NCBI GenBank assembly: GCA_037147395.1
Contig: JBAWVG010000027.1
Span: forward strand, 1-21,088
Direction of reading: 5' to 3'
Origin: VFJL01 sp037147395
GTDB taxonomy: Bacteria > Pseudomonadota > Gammaproteobacteria > Burkholderiales > Nitrosomonadaceae
Length of the DNA: 21,088 nucleotides
Part shown: piece by piece, positions 13,475 to 21,088 of the stretch
Layout: each line of letters begins with the position of its first letter
Position numbering within the stretch: position 1 is the stretch's first letter
Notes under the pieces: generated by a model
Seen by the model: only the letters and a program-made list of their open reading frames with translations
What the model was told of the DNA's origin: nothing
The model's database searches: none
Program-made: the position numbers and the translations under genes

Positions 13475-15565
13475 ATGAGTAAGCGAAAGATTCTGGTCAC
13501 CTCCGCCCTGCCCTATGCCAATGGCAGCATTCACCTCGGTCACCTGGTGGAATATATCCAGACTGACATCTGGGTGCGCTTCCAGAAAATGCAAGGACAC
13601 GAGGTGCATTATGTATGTGCGGACGATACTCACGGCACGCCCATCATGCTCCGTGCCGGGATAGAGGGCATCACCCCAGAAGCCCTAATTACACGGGTGC
13701 ATGGTGAGCATCTGCGCGACTTCACCTGCTTTCATATTGAGTTCGATAACTATTACAGCACCCATTCCCCTGAGACTCGTCATTATTCTGAGGGTATCTA
13801 TGGAAAACTGAAGGCCGCAGGACTCATTACATCACGTGCCGTCGAACAGTTCTATGATCCGGTCAAGCAGATGTTCCTACCAGACCGCTTTATCAAGGGG
13901 GAGTGTCCAAAATGCGGCGCTAAGGACCAGTATGGCGACAACTGCGAATCCTGTGGTGCGGCTTATGTCCCCACCGATCTAAAAAATCCATATTCCGCAG
14001 TAACGGGTGCCGTTCCTGTCAGAAAGGCCTCGGATCACTTCTTCTTCAAGCTATCGGATGACCGCTGCGTAAACTTTCTGCGCAGATGGACCACCTCGGG
14101 CACACTTCAAAATGAAGCATCCAACAAGATGCGAGAGTGGCTCGGAGAGACTGGCGAGAATAAACTCTCTGATTGGGATATTTCACGGGACGCGCCGTAC
14201 TTCGGTTTTGAAATTCCAGGTGAGCCAGGGAAATACTTCTACGTATGGCTTGATGCACCGGTCGGTTACATGGGTAGCTTTAAGAAACTATGCAACGACA
14301 AGGGTATCGATTTTGATGAATTCTGGAAGAAAGATTCAACTGCTGAGCTTTATCACTTCATTGGCAAGGATATCCTGTATTTCCACGCCCTATTCTGGCC
14401 GGCAATGCTGGAAAATGCGGGGTACCGCACACCGAGCAAAATCTTCGCGCACGGCTTTCTGACTGTAAACGGCGAGAAGATGAGCAAATCTCGCGGCACC
14501 TTCATCACCGCCGAGAGTTACTTGCAGCAGGGGCTTAATCCAGAATGGCTGCGCTACTACTATGCTGCCAAACTTAATGCCACCATGGAAGATATCGATC
14601 TGAATTTGGAGGACTTTGCTGCACGAGTAAACTCGGATTTAATTGGAAAATACATCAATATTGCCAGCCGTTGCGCGGGATTTCTCACCAAGCATTTCGA
14701 CGGACATCTCCTACCCCTTGTTAGTCAGTCCTCCTCAGTTGCAGAGATTAACCTTGAAAAAAATCTGGTTTCCGCCAGTGAGACTATTGCGCTTTACTAT
14801 ACCGAGCGAGATTATGGCAAGGCGGTGCGCGAGATCACTCGACTGATGGATATCGCCAATCAATATGTCGATGAGAATAGACCCTGGGAACTCGCCAAAG
14901 ATGCGGCGCAGAAAGACCGGTTGCAAGTAGTTTGTAGCGCTGCCATTCGCGCATTTGTGATACTCACCATTTACTTAAAACCGGTTCTTCCACATCTGGC
15001 TCGGCGCGTTGAGACTGATCTTCTAGGTCTTGAACAGTCACTAGATTGGGCCGCGGTTTCCAACTGCTCACTTGAGCGCATTCTGCCTTATAAGCATCTC
15101 ATGTCCCGTATCGATCCCAATCAAACTGCTGTACTGATTGAAGCTGGCAAGGGAAGCCTCACACCTGCTATAACTCAACCACATTCACAACAGCAGCATG
15201 CTCAACACCAGGAGAATATCGTCGAAACCATCACCCTTCCCACCACCATCAGTATCGATGAATTTACTAAAATTGATTTACGCGTCGCGCGGATCATCAA
15301 CGCCGAACTGGTGGAAGGTGCAGACAAATTACTTAAACTGACGCTGGACATTGGCACCGAACAGCGCACCGTCTTTGCGGGAATAAAGTCCGCTTATGAT
15401 CCAGAAAAATTGAAGGGAAGACTGACCGTGATGGTGGCCAATCTTGCACCACGCAAGATGAAGTTTGGTCTATCGGAGGGAATGGTTCTGGCAGCCGGTG
15501 ATGGCAATGGGCTCTATCTCTTAAGCCCTGACGAGGGCGCACAACCCGGGATGCGAATCAAGTAG
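13475..15565 (+). CDS. metG: Methionyl-tRNA synthetase
   Basis: Charges tRNA-Met with methionine. I place the start at the ATG at 13475 (696 aa, MSKRKILVTSALPYANG), which has AGG eight bases upstream. An upstream in-frame ATG at 13421 would add 18 unrelated residues and lies within the promoter region. The class I signature is HLGH (residues 20-23) and the second motif is KMSKS (335-339). Four zinc-binding cysteines (C144, C147, C157, C160) mark the zinc-containing type. After the anticodon-binding helices and a Gln/His-rich linker comes a C-terminal tRNA-binding domain (IDEFTKIDLRVARI to the end), which supports the dimeric form. It is convergent with the heme A synthase gene, 25 bases apart, without a clear terminator. 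Confidence 0.97.
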   Translation: MSKRKILVTSALPYANGSIHLGHLVEYIQTDIWVRFQKMQGHEVHYVCADDTHGTPIMLRAGIEGITPEALITRVHGEHLRDFTCFHIEFDNYYSTHSPETRHYSEGIYGKLKAAGLITSRAVEQFYDPVKQMFLPDRFIKGECPKCGAKDQYGDNCESCGAAYVPTDLKNPYSAVTGAVPVRKASDHFFFKLSDDRCVNFLRRWTTSGTLQNEASNKMREWLGETGENKLSDWDISRDAPYFGFEIPGEPGKYFYVWLDAPVGYMGSFKKLCNDKGIDFDEFWKKDSTAELYHFIGKDILYFHALFWPAMLENAGYRTPSKIFAHGFLTVNGEKMSKSRGTFITAESYLQQGLNPEWLRYYYAAKLNATMEDIDLNLEDFAARVNSDLIGKYINIASRCAGFLTKHFDGHLLPLVSQSSSVAEINLEKNLVSASETIALYYTERDYGKAVREITRLMDIANQYVDENRPWELAKDAAQKDRLQVVCSAAIRAFVILTIYLKPVLPHLARRVETDLLGLEQSLDWAAVSNCSLERILPYKHLMSRIDPNQTAVLIEAGKGSLTPAITQPHSQQQHAQHQENIVETITLPTTISIDEFTKIDLRVARIINAELVEGADKLLKLTLDIGTEQRTVFAGIKSAYDPEKLKGRLTVMVANLAPRKMKFGLSEGMVLAAGDGNGLYLLSPDEGAQPGMRIK

Positions 15566-15590
15566 CAATTAATGCGATGGCAGCCGCGGG

Positions 15591-16601
15591 CTAACGCAGC
15601 CGGTGACTGACCCACAGAGCGGCAGTAAATAACAATACCGCCCCCGCCTGGTGCGCAGCCGCCAGGTGCAAGGGAACAACCAGTAATAACGTGGCAATGC
15701 CCAAGCTAATCTGCACCACCAGCATGATGAGTAGCAGATTGCACGCCCGTCGGGTTGAAGGTGGGAGTGGTAACTGCCTCGATCTGAACCAAAATAGCGG
15801 GACCAGAAATGCCAGCATCCAAGCAATCATGCGGTGATCAAACTGGACTGTTGCCATATTATCGAAAAAATTCCGATACCAAGGCTCCAGTATGAATATA
15901 TCCGTCGGAATGAAGTGTCCATTCATCAGCGGAAAAGTATTATATGCAAGACCAGCCCGGATGCCAGCAACGAACCCCCCTGATAAAATCATAATAAAAA
16001 TCAGCGTGGTCAGTCCCCGAGAAAAACGACGTAAACTCTGTAATCGCTCGTCTCCGTGTAATGATCCCTTAGGAAAGAGTAGCCCCAACGCTACCCATAG
16101 CATCGCAGCATAAATGATGAAGGCCAATCCCAAATGAGCTGTCAGGCGGTATTGACTGACATGGGGGTTATCCACCAGACCGCTCTTTACCATGTACCAA
16201 CCCATCGCCCCCTGCAAACCACCCAGCAGAAAGATTCCTGCTAGCTTTAGGCCCAGTGATCGATCGATCCCCTTGCGTGCGACAAAATATACAAAGGGAA
16301 TGAAGAATGCCAATCCAATGCCTCGACCCAGCAAGCGGTGAAAGTACTCCCACCAGAAAATCCCCTTGAACTCATCTAGGCTCATTCCCTGATTAACTTT
16401 TTTATACTGAGGGGTCTGATGGTACTTTTCGAAAACCGCCTCCCAGTCGCTTTGACTGAGGGGGGGTAAGGTGCCGATGATGGGCTGCCACTCGACGATA
16501 GACAGTCCAGAGTTGGTCAGACGCGTGACGCCTCCAACCACCACCATGGCAAATACCAGAGCACAACAGGCCAATAACCAGACGGCAACAGATCTTTGCA
16601 T
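15591..16601 (-). CDS. ctaA: Heme A synthase (COX15/CtaA family)
   Basis: Oxidises the methyl group of heme O to a formyl group, making heme A for cytochrome c oxidase. The 336-residue protein has eight hydrophobic segments and the four conserved heme-ligand histidines: H88 in EYFHRLLGR, H156 in LTAHLGLA, H256 in FDHRMIAWM and H317 in AAAHQAGA. The conserved glutamate lies in SIVEWQPIIGTLPP. The long first loop (SQSDWEAVFEKYHQTPQYKKVN) is typical of the type 2 group found in Proteobacteria and mitochondria; it lacks the cysteine pair of the Bacillus type. It lies 43 bases after smpB on the same strand. Its usual partners, ctaB and the oxidase genes, are not in this window. It implies an aerobic aa3-type oxidase elsewhere. 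Confidence 0.94.
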   Translation of the reverse strand: MQRSVAVWLLACCALVFAMVVVGGVTRLTNSGLSIVEWQPIIGTLPPLSQSDWEAVFEKYHQTPQYKKVNQGMSLDEFKGIFWWEYFHRLLGRGIGLAFFIPFVYFVARKGIDRSLGLKLAGIFLLGGLQGAMGWYMVKSGLVDNPHVSQYRLTAHLGLAFIIYAAMLWVALGLLFPKGSLHGDERLQSLRRFSRGLTTLIFIMILSGGFVAGIRAGLAYNTFPLMNGHFIPTDIFILEPWYRNFFDNMATVQFDHRMIAWMLAFLVPLFWFRSRQLPLPPSTRRACNLLLIMLVVQISLGIATLLLVVPLHLAAAHQAGAVLLFTAALWVSHRLR

Positions 16602-16644
16602 GACGGTATATCTTCGAAAAATAAGTTGAAACTGATTTTAAACG

Positions 16645-17088
16645 TTACTTCACACGCATGAGACGCTGCTTGTCACGCACCCATTCTTTCTGCTTCTCGG
16701 ACTCACGTTTATCGTGCTGCTTCTTACCCTTGGCAAGACCAATTTCAAGTTTGATCTTGCCACCCTTGTAGTGCATATCCAGAGGCACCAGTGTGTAACC
16801 TGCACGGTCCACTCGACCAATGAGATTTTCGATTTCGGCAGCGTGTAGTAGCAACTTGCGAGTCCGTACTGGATCCGGATCGATGTGCGTGGATGCTGTT
16901 GGAAGGGCACTGATATGGCATCCGATGAGGAATAATTCTCCATTACGGACAATGACATACGCCTCTTTAATCTGCACTCGTCCCGCACGGATCGCCTTGA
17001 CTTCCCAGCCCTCGAGGATCAGGCCTGTTTCGTATCTTTCCTCGATGAAATAATCGTGAAAGGCTTTCTTATTCTGAACGATACTCAT
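16645..17088 (-). CDS. smpB: SsrA-binding protein SmpB
   Basis: Binds tmRNA and brings it to stalled ribosomes for trans-translation. The 147-residue protein has the whole SmpB pattern: NKKAFHDYFIEERYETGLILEGWEVKAIRAGRVQIKEAYV, then ELFLIGCHISAL, the PVRTRKLLLH loop and GYTLVPLDMHYKGGKIKLEIGLAKGKKQHDKRE. The C-terminal tail (KEWVRDKQRLMR) is the basic segment that enters the ribosomal A site. It is divergent from ratA, an arrangement common in Proteobacteria. No clear ribosome binding site precedes the ATG. The tmRNA gene ssrA is not in the window. Confidence 0.96.
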   Translation of the reverse strand: MSIVQNKKAFHDYFIEERYETGLILEGWEVKAIRAGRVQIKEAYVIVRNGELFLIGCHISALPTASTHIDPDPVRTRKLLLHAAEIENLIGRVDRAGYTLVPLDMHYKGGKIKLEIGLAKGKKQHDKRESEKQKEWVRDKQRLMRVK

Positions 17089-17179
17089 GTAGGAGACGAA
17101 AGCTGATGAATTTCACGCGAGTTTCGTGTATTTTAACAGCTTTTCCAAACCACCTCATCGGATCAAGGTACTTTATCTC

Positions 17180-17617
17180 ATGGCTGAAATTGAGAAATCA
17201 GTTCTGGTAAGTCACTCGGCGAGCAGAATGTTCGCGCTGGTAGATGCGGTTGAGGACTACCCAAAGTTCCTGCCTTGGTGCGGAGGTTCATCCGTTATTC
17301 CTCAGGATGATCGCATCACTCATGCAACCGTCATGATTGATTATCATCACGTCAAGCATAGCTTCACTACAGAAAACACGCGGCAGATGGCCGAATTGAT
17401 TGAGATGAAACTCCTGGATGGACCATTTGAACACCTGGATGGCCAGTGGCGATTCGTTCCACTGTCGGAGGATGCCTGCAAGGTGGAGTTCCGTTTGCAC
17501 TACACCTTCTCGCATAAAATACTGGAGAAACTGGTAGGACCGGTATTCTTCATCATCGCGAATAGTTTTGTAGACGCTTTTGTCCATCGCGCGGAGCAGG
17601 TTTATGGAGAGACATGA
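17180..17617 (+). CDS. ratA: RatA / COQ10-like START-domain protein
   Basis: The start at 17180 gives 145 residues (MAEIEKSVLVSHSASRMFAL), the family's usual length. An upstream in-frame ATG at 17126 would add 18 unrelated residues. AAGGT lies 11 bases before the chosen ATG. The protein is a single START/polyketide-cyclase fold, with VEDYPKFLPWCGGS and the C-terminal FIIANSFVDAFVHRAEQVYG typical of the family. E. coli RatA was reported to block association of 70S ribosomes; the eukaryotic homologue COQ10 binds ubiquinone, so a quinone or lipid role is an alternative. Its stop overlaps the start of rnfH (ATGA), and it diverges from smpB. Confidence 0.92.
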   Translation: MAEIEKSVLVSHSASRMFALVDAVEDYPKFLPWCGGSSVIPQDDRITHATVMIDYHHVKHSFTTENTRQMAELIEMKLLDGPFEHLDGQWRFVPLSEDACKVEFRLHYTFSHKILEKLVGPVFFIIANSFVDAFVHRAEQVYGET

Positions 17618-17934
17618 ACGAACCGATCATGATCGAGGTGATCTATGCGCTACCGCATGAGCAAGTTCTACAAAAGTTGACCGTGCCCATCGGCACAACG
17701 GCCGGACAGGCGGTAGAGCTTTCAGGGATTAAGGAGGTACTGTCTGGGGTCGATCTGTCTCACAATCATCTGGGTATATTCGGCAAACTAGTCAGACCTG
17801 AGATGGTCCTTCGCAATCGAGACCGTGTGGAGATCTACCGGCCATTAGCAATCGACCCCAAAGAGGCACGCAGAAGACGTGCTCAAGAGGCAAAAATTCC
17901 TAGCAAGAAATCTACAGAAACGACACAACGATAG
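17614..17934 (+). CDS. rnfH: RnfH family (UPF0125) ubiquitin-fold protein
   Basis: The 106-residue protein has a beta-grasp ubiquitin-like fold judged from the pattern IMIEVIYALPHEQVLQKLTVPIG, the central VDLSHNHLGIFGKLV and DRVEIYRPLAIDPKEARRRRA. The last 30 residues are a charged helical tail rich in Arg and Lys. The family is named from its occurrence in some rnf operons, but its biochemical role is unknown and no rnf genes are present here. It overlaps ratA by four bases and has GGAGA just upstream of the ATG, so it is translationally coupled. A toxin-antitoxin relation for the RatA-RnfH pair has been suggested on gene order, but this is not shown by the sequence. Confidence 0.9.
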   Translation: MNEPIMIEVIYALPHEQVLQKLTVPIGTTAGQAVELSGIKEVLSGVDLSHNHLGIFGKLVRPEMVLRNRDRVEIYRPLAIDPKEARRRRAQEAKIPSKKSTETTQR

Positions 17935-17993
17935 TAAACGGTAATAATCGACCATGCTTCATCGAACTCTGCTCTTCTAACAAACCACCTGTT

Positions 17994-18033
17994 TAAGCCC
18001 AACTGGGTCGTTTGCCTGGAACCCTTGGGTTTA
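17994..18033. repeat. Inverted repeat overlapping the guaB promoter
   Basis: TAAGCCCAA (17994-18002) pairs with TTGGGTTTA (18025-18033) over 9 bases (one G-T pair). Inside it, GGGT (18005-18008) and ACCC (18021-18024) give a second short stem. The right arm lies between the -35 and -10 elements of the guaB promoter. It could be an operator, or a hairpin ending the ratA-rnfH transcript, although no T-run follows. Confidence 0.4.
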
Positions 18034-18041
18034 GCTATAAT
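18012..18041 (+). promoter_or_regulatory. Sigma70-type promoter of guaBA
   Basis: TTGCCT (18012-18017) and a perfect TATAAT (18036-18041) are separated by 18 bases. A transcript start near 18048 would leave a short leader of about 17 bases. This contains AAGGG seven bases before the guaB ATG. Confidence 0.65.
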
Positions 18042-18064
18042 GCTACTTTGTAAAGGGCACTATT

Positions 18065-19525
18065 ATGCGACTGGTTAAGAAGGCACTTACCTTTGATGAT
18101 GTTTTGCTGCTTCCTGCCCACTCCGTAGTTTTACCCCGCGATGTAAAGCTTGCTACAAAACTAACCCGCAGCATCTCTCTCAATATCCCACTGGTATCAG
18201 CAGCCATGGACACGGTTACCGAGTCGCGGCTTGCAATTGCCCTCGCTCAAGAGGGTGGGATCGGCATCATCCACAAGAATATGCCGACAGAATCTCAGGC
18301 GGCCCATGTCACTAAGGTCAAACGGTTTGAAAGTGGGGTAGTGAAGGACCCCATCACCATTCCTCCGAGCATGACAGTGCGGGAAGTGCTCAACCTCACC
18401 CGCCATCACAAGATCTCAGGTCTACCGGTAGTGGAAGGATCCAGAGTGGTCGGTATCGTCACCAACCGAGATCTACGGTTCGAGACCAATCTAGACCAAC
18501 CTATCAGAGCAATCATGACGCCGAAAGACCGACTGGTGACTGTGAAGGAGGGGACTAGCCGTGAAGAGGCCATGGCACTACTTCACCAACATCGATTGGA
18601 AAGAGTGCTGGTGGTGAATTCTAATTTCGAATTGTGCGGGCTGATTACCGTAAAAGATATCATCAAGACGTCCGAACACCCCAATGCCTGTAAGGACGAC
18701 CTCGGACGTCTACGTGTGGGTGCCGCCATCGGTGTTGGCGAGGGCAGCGATGAGCGCGCCGAAGCGCTGGTCGAGGCGGGTGCAGACGTGCTCATCGTGG
18801 ATACTGCACACGGCCACTCACAGAGTGTTCTTGAGCGGGTTCAATGGGTCAAGAAACGGTTCCCGCATATCCAGGTGATTGGGGGCAATATTGCCACGGC
18901 GGCAGCTGCGAAAGCACTCGTAGACCACGGAGCCGATGGAGTGAAAGTCGGTATTGGCCCCGGATCAATCTGTACTACACGCATCGTTGCAGGAGTCGGA
19001 GTACCTCAGATCACCGCAATTCAAAATGTTGCCGACGCATTGACCGGAACAGGCGTACCAATGATCGCCGATGGCGGCATCCGCTACTCCGGTGACATTG
19101 CCAAGGCAATTGCTGCCGGGGCCAACTCAGTCATGCTGGGAGGTTTATTTGCAGGTACTGAAGAATCCCCCGGAGATATTGAGTTATTCCAAGGTAGGTC
19201 CTATAAAACCTACCGCGGCATGGGCTCACTTTCCGCCATGCAGCAAGGCTCCAGCGACCGATATTTCCAGCAAGCAGAGCGGGATGCTGAAAAGCTGGTG
19301 CCAGAAGGTGTAGAGGGTCGCGTTCCCTTCAAGGGCAGTGTGATCGCAGTCATCCATCAGCTCATCGGTGGTGTTCGCTCCGGCATGGGCTATCTCGGCT
19401 GCGGCACCATCGATGAAATGCACAATAAGGCTGAGTTTGTTGAGATCACCTCCGCTGGGATCCGTGAATCCCATGTGCACAACGTGCAGATCACCAAGGA
19501 AGCCCCGAACTATCACGTGGAATAG
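18065..19525 (+). CDS. guaB: Inosine-5'-monophosphate dehydrogenase
   Basis: Oxidises IMP to XMP with NAD+, the first committed step of GMP synthesis. The 486-residue length is standard for the bacterial enzyme with a CBS pair. The barrel starts with ALTFDDVLLLPAHS. Two CBS domains sit at about residues 95-205 (VREVLNLTRHHKISGLPVVE and REEAMALLHQHRLERVLVV). The catalytic loop GPGSICTTRIVAGVGVPQ has the nucleophile C303, and the flap region is followed by the FKGSVIAVIHQL segment. The ATG at 18065 has AAGGG seven bases upstream. guaA begins four bases after the stop, so the two form an operon with consecutive steps. The CBS domains probably sense adenine and guanine nucleotides. Confidence 0.98.
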   Translation: MRLVKKALTFDDVLLLPAHSVVLPRDVKLATKLTRSISLNIPLVSAAMDTVTESRLAIALAQEGGIGIIHKNMPTESQAAHVTKVKRFESGVVKDPITIPPSMTVREVLNLTRHHKISGLPVVEGSRVVGIVTNRDLRFETNLDQPIRAIMTPKDRLVTVKEGTSREEAMALLHQHRLERVLVVNSNFELCGLITVKDIIKTSEHPNACKDDLGRLRVGAAIGVGEGSDERAEALVEAGADVLIVDTAHGHSQSVLERVQWVKKRFPHIQVIGGNIATAAAAKALVDHGADGVKVGIGPGSICTTRIVAGVGVPQITAIQNVADALTGTGVPMIADGGIRYSGDIAKAIAAGANSVMLGGLFAGTEESPGDIELFQGRSYKTYRGMGSLSAMQQGSSDRYFQQAERDAEKLVPEGVEGRVPFKGSVIAVIHQLIGGVRSGMGYLGCGTIDEMHNKAEFVEITSAGIRESHVHNVQITKEAPNYHVE

Positions 19526-19529
19526 GGAT

Positions 19530-21088
19530 ATGCATCAAAAAATCCTTATCCTTGATTTTGGCTCCCAGTACACTCAGCTGATCGCCCGCCGCATTCGCGA
19601 AACCAACGTCTATTGCGAACTCCATTCCTACGACGTAACTGATCAGTTCATTCGAGAATTCTCTCCCCAAGGAATCATCCTCTCCGGCGGCCCTGCCTCA
19701 GTTACCGAGGATGAGACACCACGGGCCCCTCAAGTCGTATTCGAGTTAGGCGTTCCTGTACTCGGCATCTGCTACGGCATGCAAACCATGGCGGCACAGC
19801 TGGGGGGGGCTGTTGAAACTTCCAAAGTACGCGAATTCGGTTATGCCGAGATACAGTCGCAAGGAGATTCCGCTCTACTAAAAAACATTCATGACCGTTC
19901 CAGCTCGCAGGACCAACGATTTCTGGATGTATGGATGAGCCATGGCGATAAAGTGGCTGTACTGCCCAAAGGATTCAGTGTCATGGCAAATAACTCCGCC
20001 ACACCTATCGCTGCAATGGCAGATGAAGTACGCCGATTCTATGGTGTGCAGTTTCACCCCGAGGTCACCCATACCCTGCAAGGCAAAGTCATCATCGAGC
20101 GATTTGTCCATGACATTTGCGGAATCGGTTTTGACTGGAACATGCCTAACTATATCGATGAAGCAATCGGAAAAATTCGTTCAAAAGTAGGTAAAGACGA
20201 AGTAATTCTTGGCTTATCGGGTGGAGTAGATTCATCGGTAGCGGCGGTCCTGATCCAGCGTGCCATTGGTAAACAACTAACCTGTGTATTCGTGGACAAT
20301 GGCCTACTGAGACTGAACGAGGCCGAACAAGTAATGGACACCTTCTCCAAGAATCTAGGGCTGAAGGTGATCCATATCGATGCCAGTGCAGAATTTCTCA
20401 AACATCTACAGGGAGTCACTGACCCGGAGCAGAAACGCCGCATCATCGGGCGTGAGTTTGTCGAAGTCTTTCAGCGTGAGTCTGCCAAGATCCCTAATGC
20501 CAAGTGGTTAGCACAGGGGACAATTTACCCCGATGTAATTGAATCGGCCGGTGGCAAGACTAAAAAAGCACACACCATAAAATCTCACCACAATGTCGGC
20601 GGACTGCCCGATACACTGCATTTGAAATTGCTTGAGCCATTACGAGAATTATTTAAAGATGAAGTCCGTGAACTCGGAATCGCACTAGGATTACCGCATG
20701 AAATGGTCTTCCGACACCCATTCCCTGGTCCGGGGCTTGGGGTACGTATCCTTGGTGAAGTTAAATACGAATATGCCGAGCTATTACGACGCGCTGATTC
20801 AATCTTTATCGAGGAGCTTCATGCCTCCGGTTGGTATGAAAAGACATCACAAGCATTCAGCGTATTTTTACCCGTAAAATCGGTAGGGGTCATGGGTGAT
20901 GGACGGACTTATGAGTACGTGATTGCGTTAAGGGCCGTCCAAACACAGGACTTTATGACCGCACATTGGGCAGAATTACCCTATTCCTTGCTAGGTAAAG
21001 TTTCTAATCGCATCATCAATGAAGTACGCGGCATCAACCGAGTGGTATACGATATCTCTGGGAAACCGCCTGCAACGATCGAGTGGGA
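19530..21088 (+). CDS. guaA: GMP synthase (glutamine-hydrolysing), 3' end cut by the window
   Basis: Converts XMP to GMP using ATP and ammonia from glutamine. The frame is open from the ATG at 19530 to the window end: 519 whole codons and two bases of the next. The visible end, KPPATIEW, is the usual C-terminus of the family, so only the last residue and stop are probably missing. The class I amidotransferase domain has its triad as C81 (GICYGMQ), H176 and E178 (FHPEV). The ATP pyrophosphatase loop is GLSGGVDSS (228-236). The dimerisation domain carries KSHHNVGGLP and FRHPFPGPGLGVRILGE. AGGGA lies immediately before the ATG. It follows guaB by four bases. Confidence 0.97.
   Translation, partial: MHQKILILDFGSQYTQLIARRIRETNVYCELHSYDVTDQFIREFSPQGIILSGGPASVTEDETPRAPQVVFELGVPVLGICYGMQTMAAQLGGAVETSKVREFGYAEIQSQGDSALLKNIHDRSSSQDQRFLDVWMSHGDKVAVLPKGFSVMANNSATPIAAMADEVRRFYGVQFHPEVTHTLQGKVIIERFVHDICGIGFDWNMPNYIDEAIGKIRSKVGKDEVILGLSGGVDSSVAAVLIQRAIGKQLTCVFVDNGLLRLNEAEQVMDTFSKNLGLKVIHIDASAEFLKHLQGVTDPEQKRRIIGREFVEVFQRESAKIPNAKWLAQGTIYPDVIESAGGKTKKAHTIKSHHNVGGLPDTLHLKLLEPLRELFKDEVRELGIALGLPHEMVFRHPFPGPGLGVRILGEVKYEYAELLRRADSIFIEELHASGWYEKTSQAFSVFLPVKSVGVMGDGRTYEYVIALRAVQTQDFMTAHWAELPYSLLGKVSNRIINEVRGINRVVYDISGKPPATIEW

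Noticed and set aside
14046..14462. Alternative ORFs within metG on both strands
   Set aside because: They lie entirely inside a gene whose frame is continuous and conserved end to end.
18005..18020. PurR-like half site upstream of guaB
   Set aside because: Only one half (CGTTTGC) matches, the other half is absent, and PurR of this type is not expected in betaproteobacteria. Kept only as a remark on the inverted repeat.

Overview
The window reads as ordinary chromosomal DNA of a betaproteobacterium, packed with housekeeping genes. The placement rests on an EarP glycosyltransferase next to an Arg32-type elongation factor P, the run smpB / ratA-rnfH / guaB-guaA, and the group mrp-dcd-ornithine decarboxylase divergent from metG. 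Protein sequences such as EF-P, and a GC content that looks near 50%, make a Nitrosomonadaceae-like organism my best guess, but that is inference. I see no insertion sequence, phage gene, CRISPR array, rRNA or tRNA.

Left part (1-4000) is the least conventional. It holds a small acidic orphan protein (minus strand), a YnfA-type membrane protein, an exported protein with 13 TPR units convergent with and overlapping ynfA, an exported Sel1-repeat protein and an exported single-domain rhodanese. Next, 4037-8599 is a minus-strand run, leucyl aminopeptidase > aroC > earP > efp. The last two form a modifying enzyme and target pair: EarP is expected to rhamnosylate Arg32 of EF-P, which relieves ribosome stalling at proline runs.

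The thyA-folA pair (8709-10009, plus strand, ATGA overlap) couples dTMP synthesis to regeneration of tetrahydrofolate. It ends at a strong bidirectional terminator shared with a convergent ornithine decarboxylase gene. That gene has a good sigma70-type promoter, and its leader holds a 21-codon upstream ORF followed by a small hairpin that would bury the decarboxylase ribosome binding site. I regard this as the most interesting unexplained arrangement here.

The right part has mrp-dcd (minus) divergent from metG (plus), heme A synthase and smpB (minus), the overlapping pair ratA-rnfH, and the guaB-guaA operon for GMP synthesis behind a recognisable promoter. The window ends inside what is probably the last sense codon of guaA. 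No convincing new multi-gene system is visible; the candidates worth checking are the decarboxylase leader, the acidic orphan, the exported repeat proteins and several inverted repeats at promoters.
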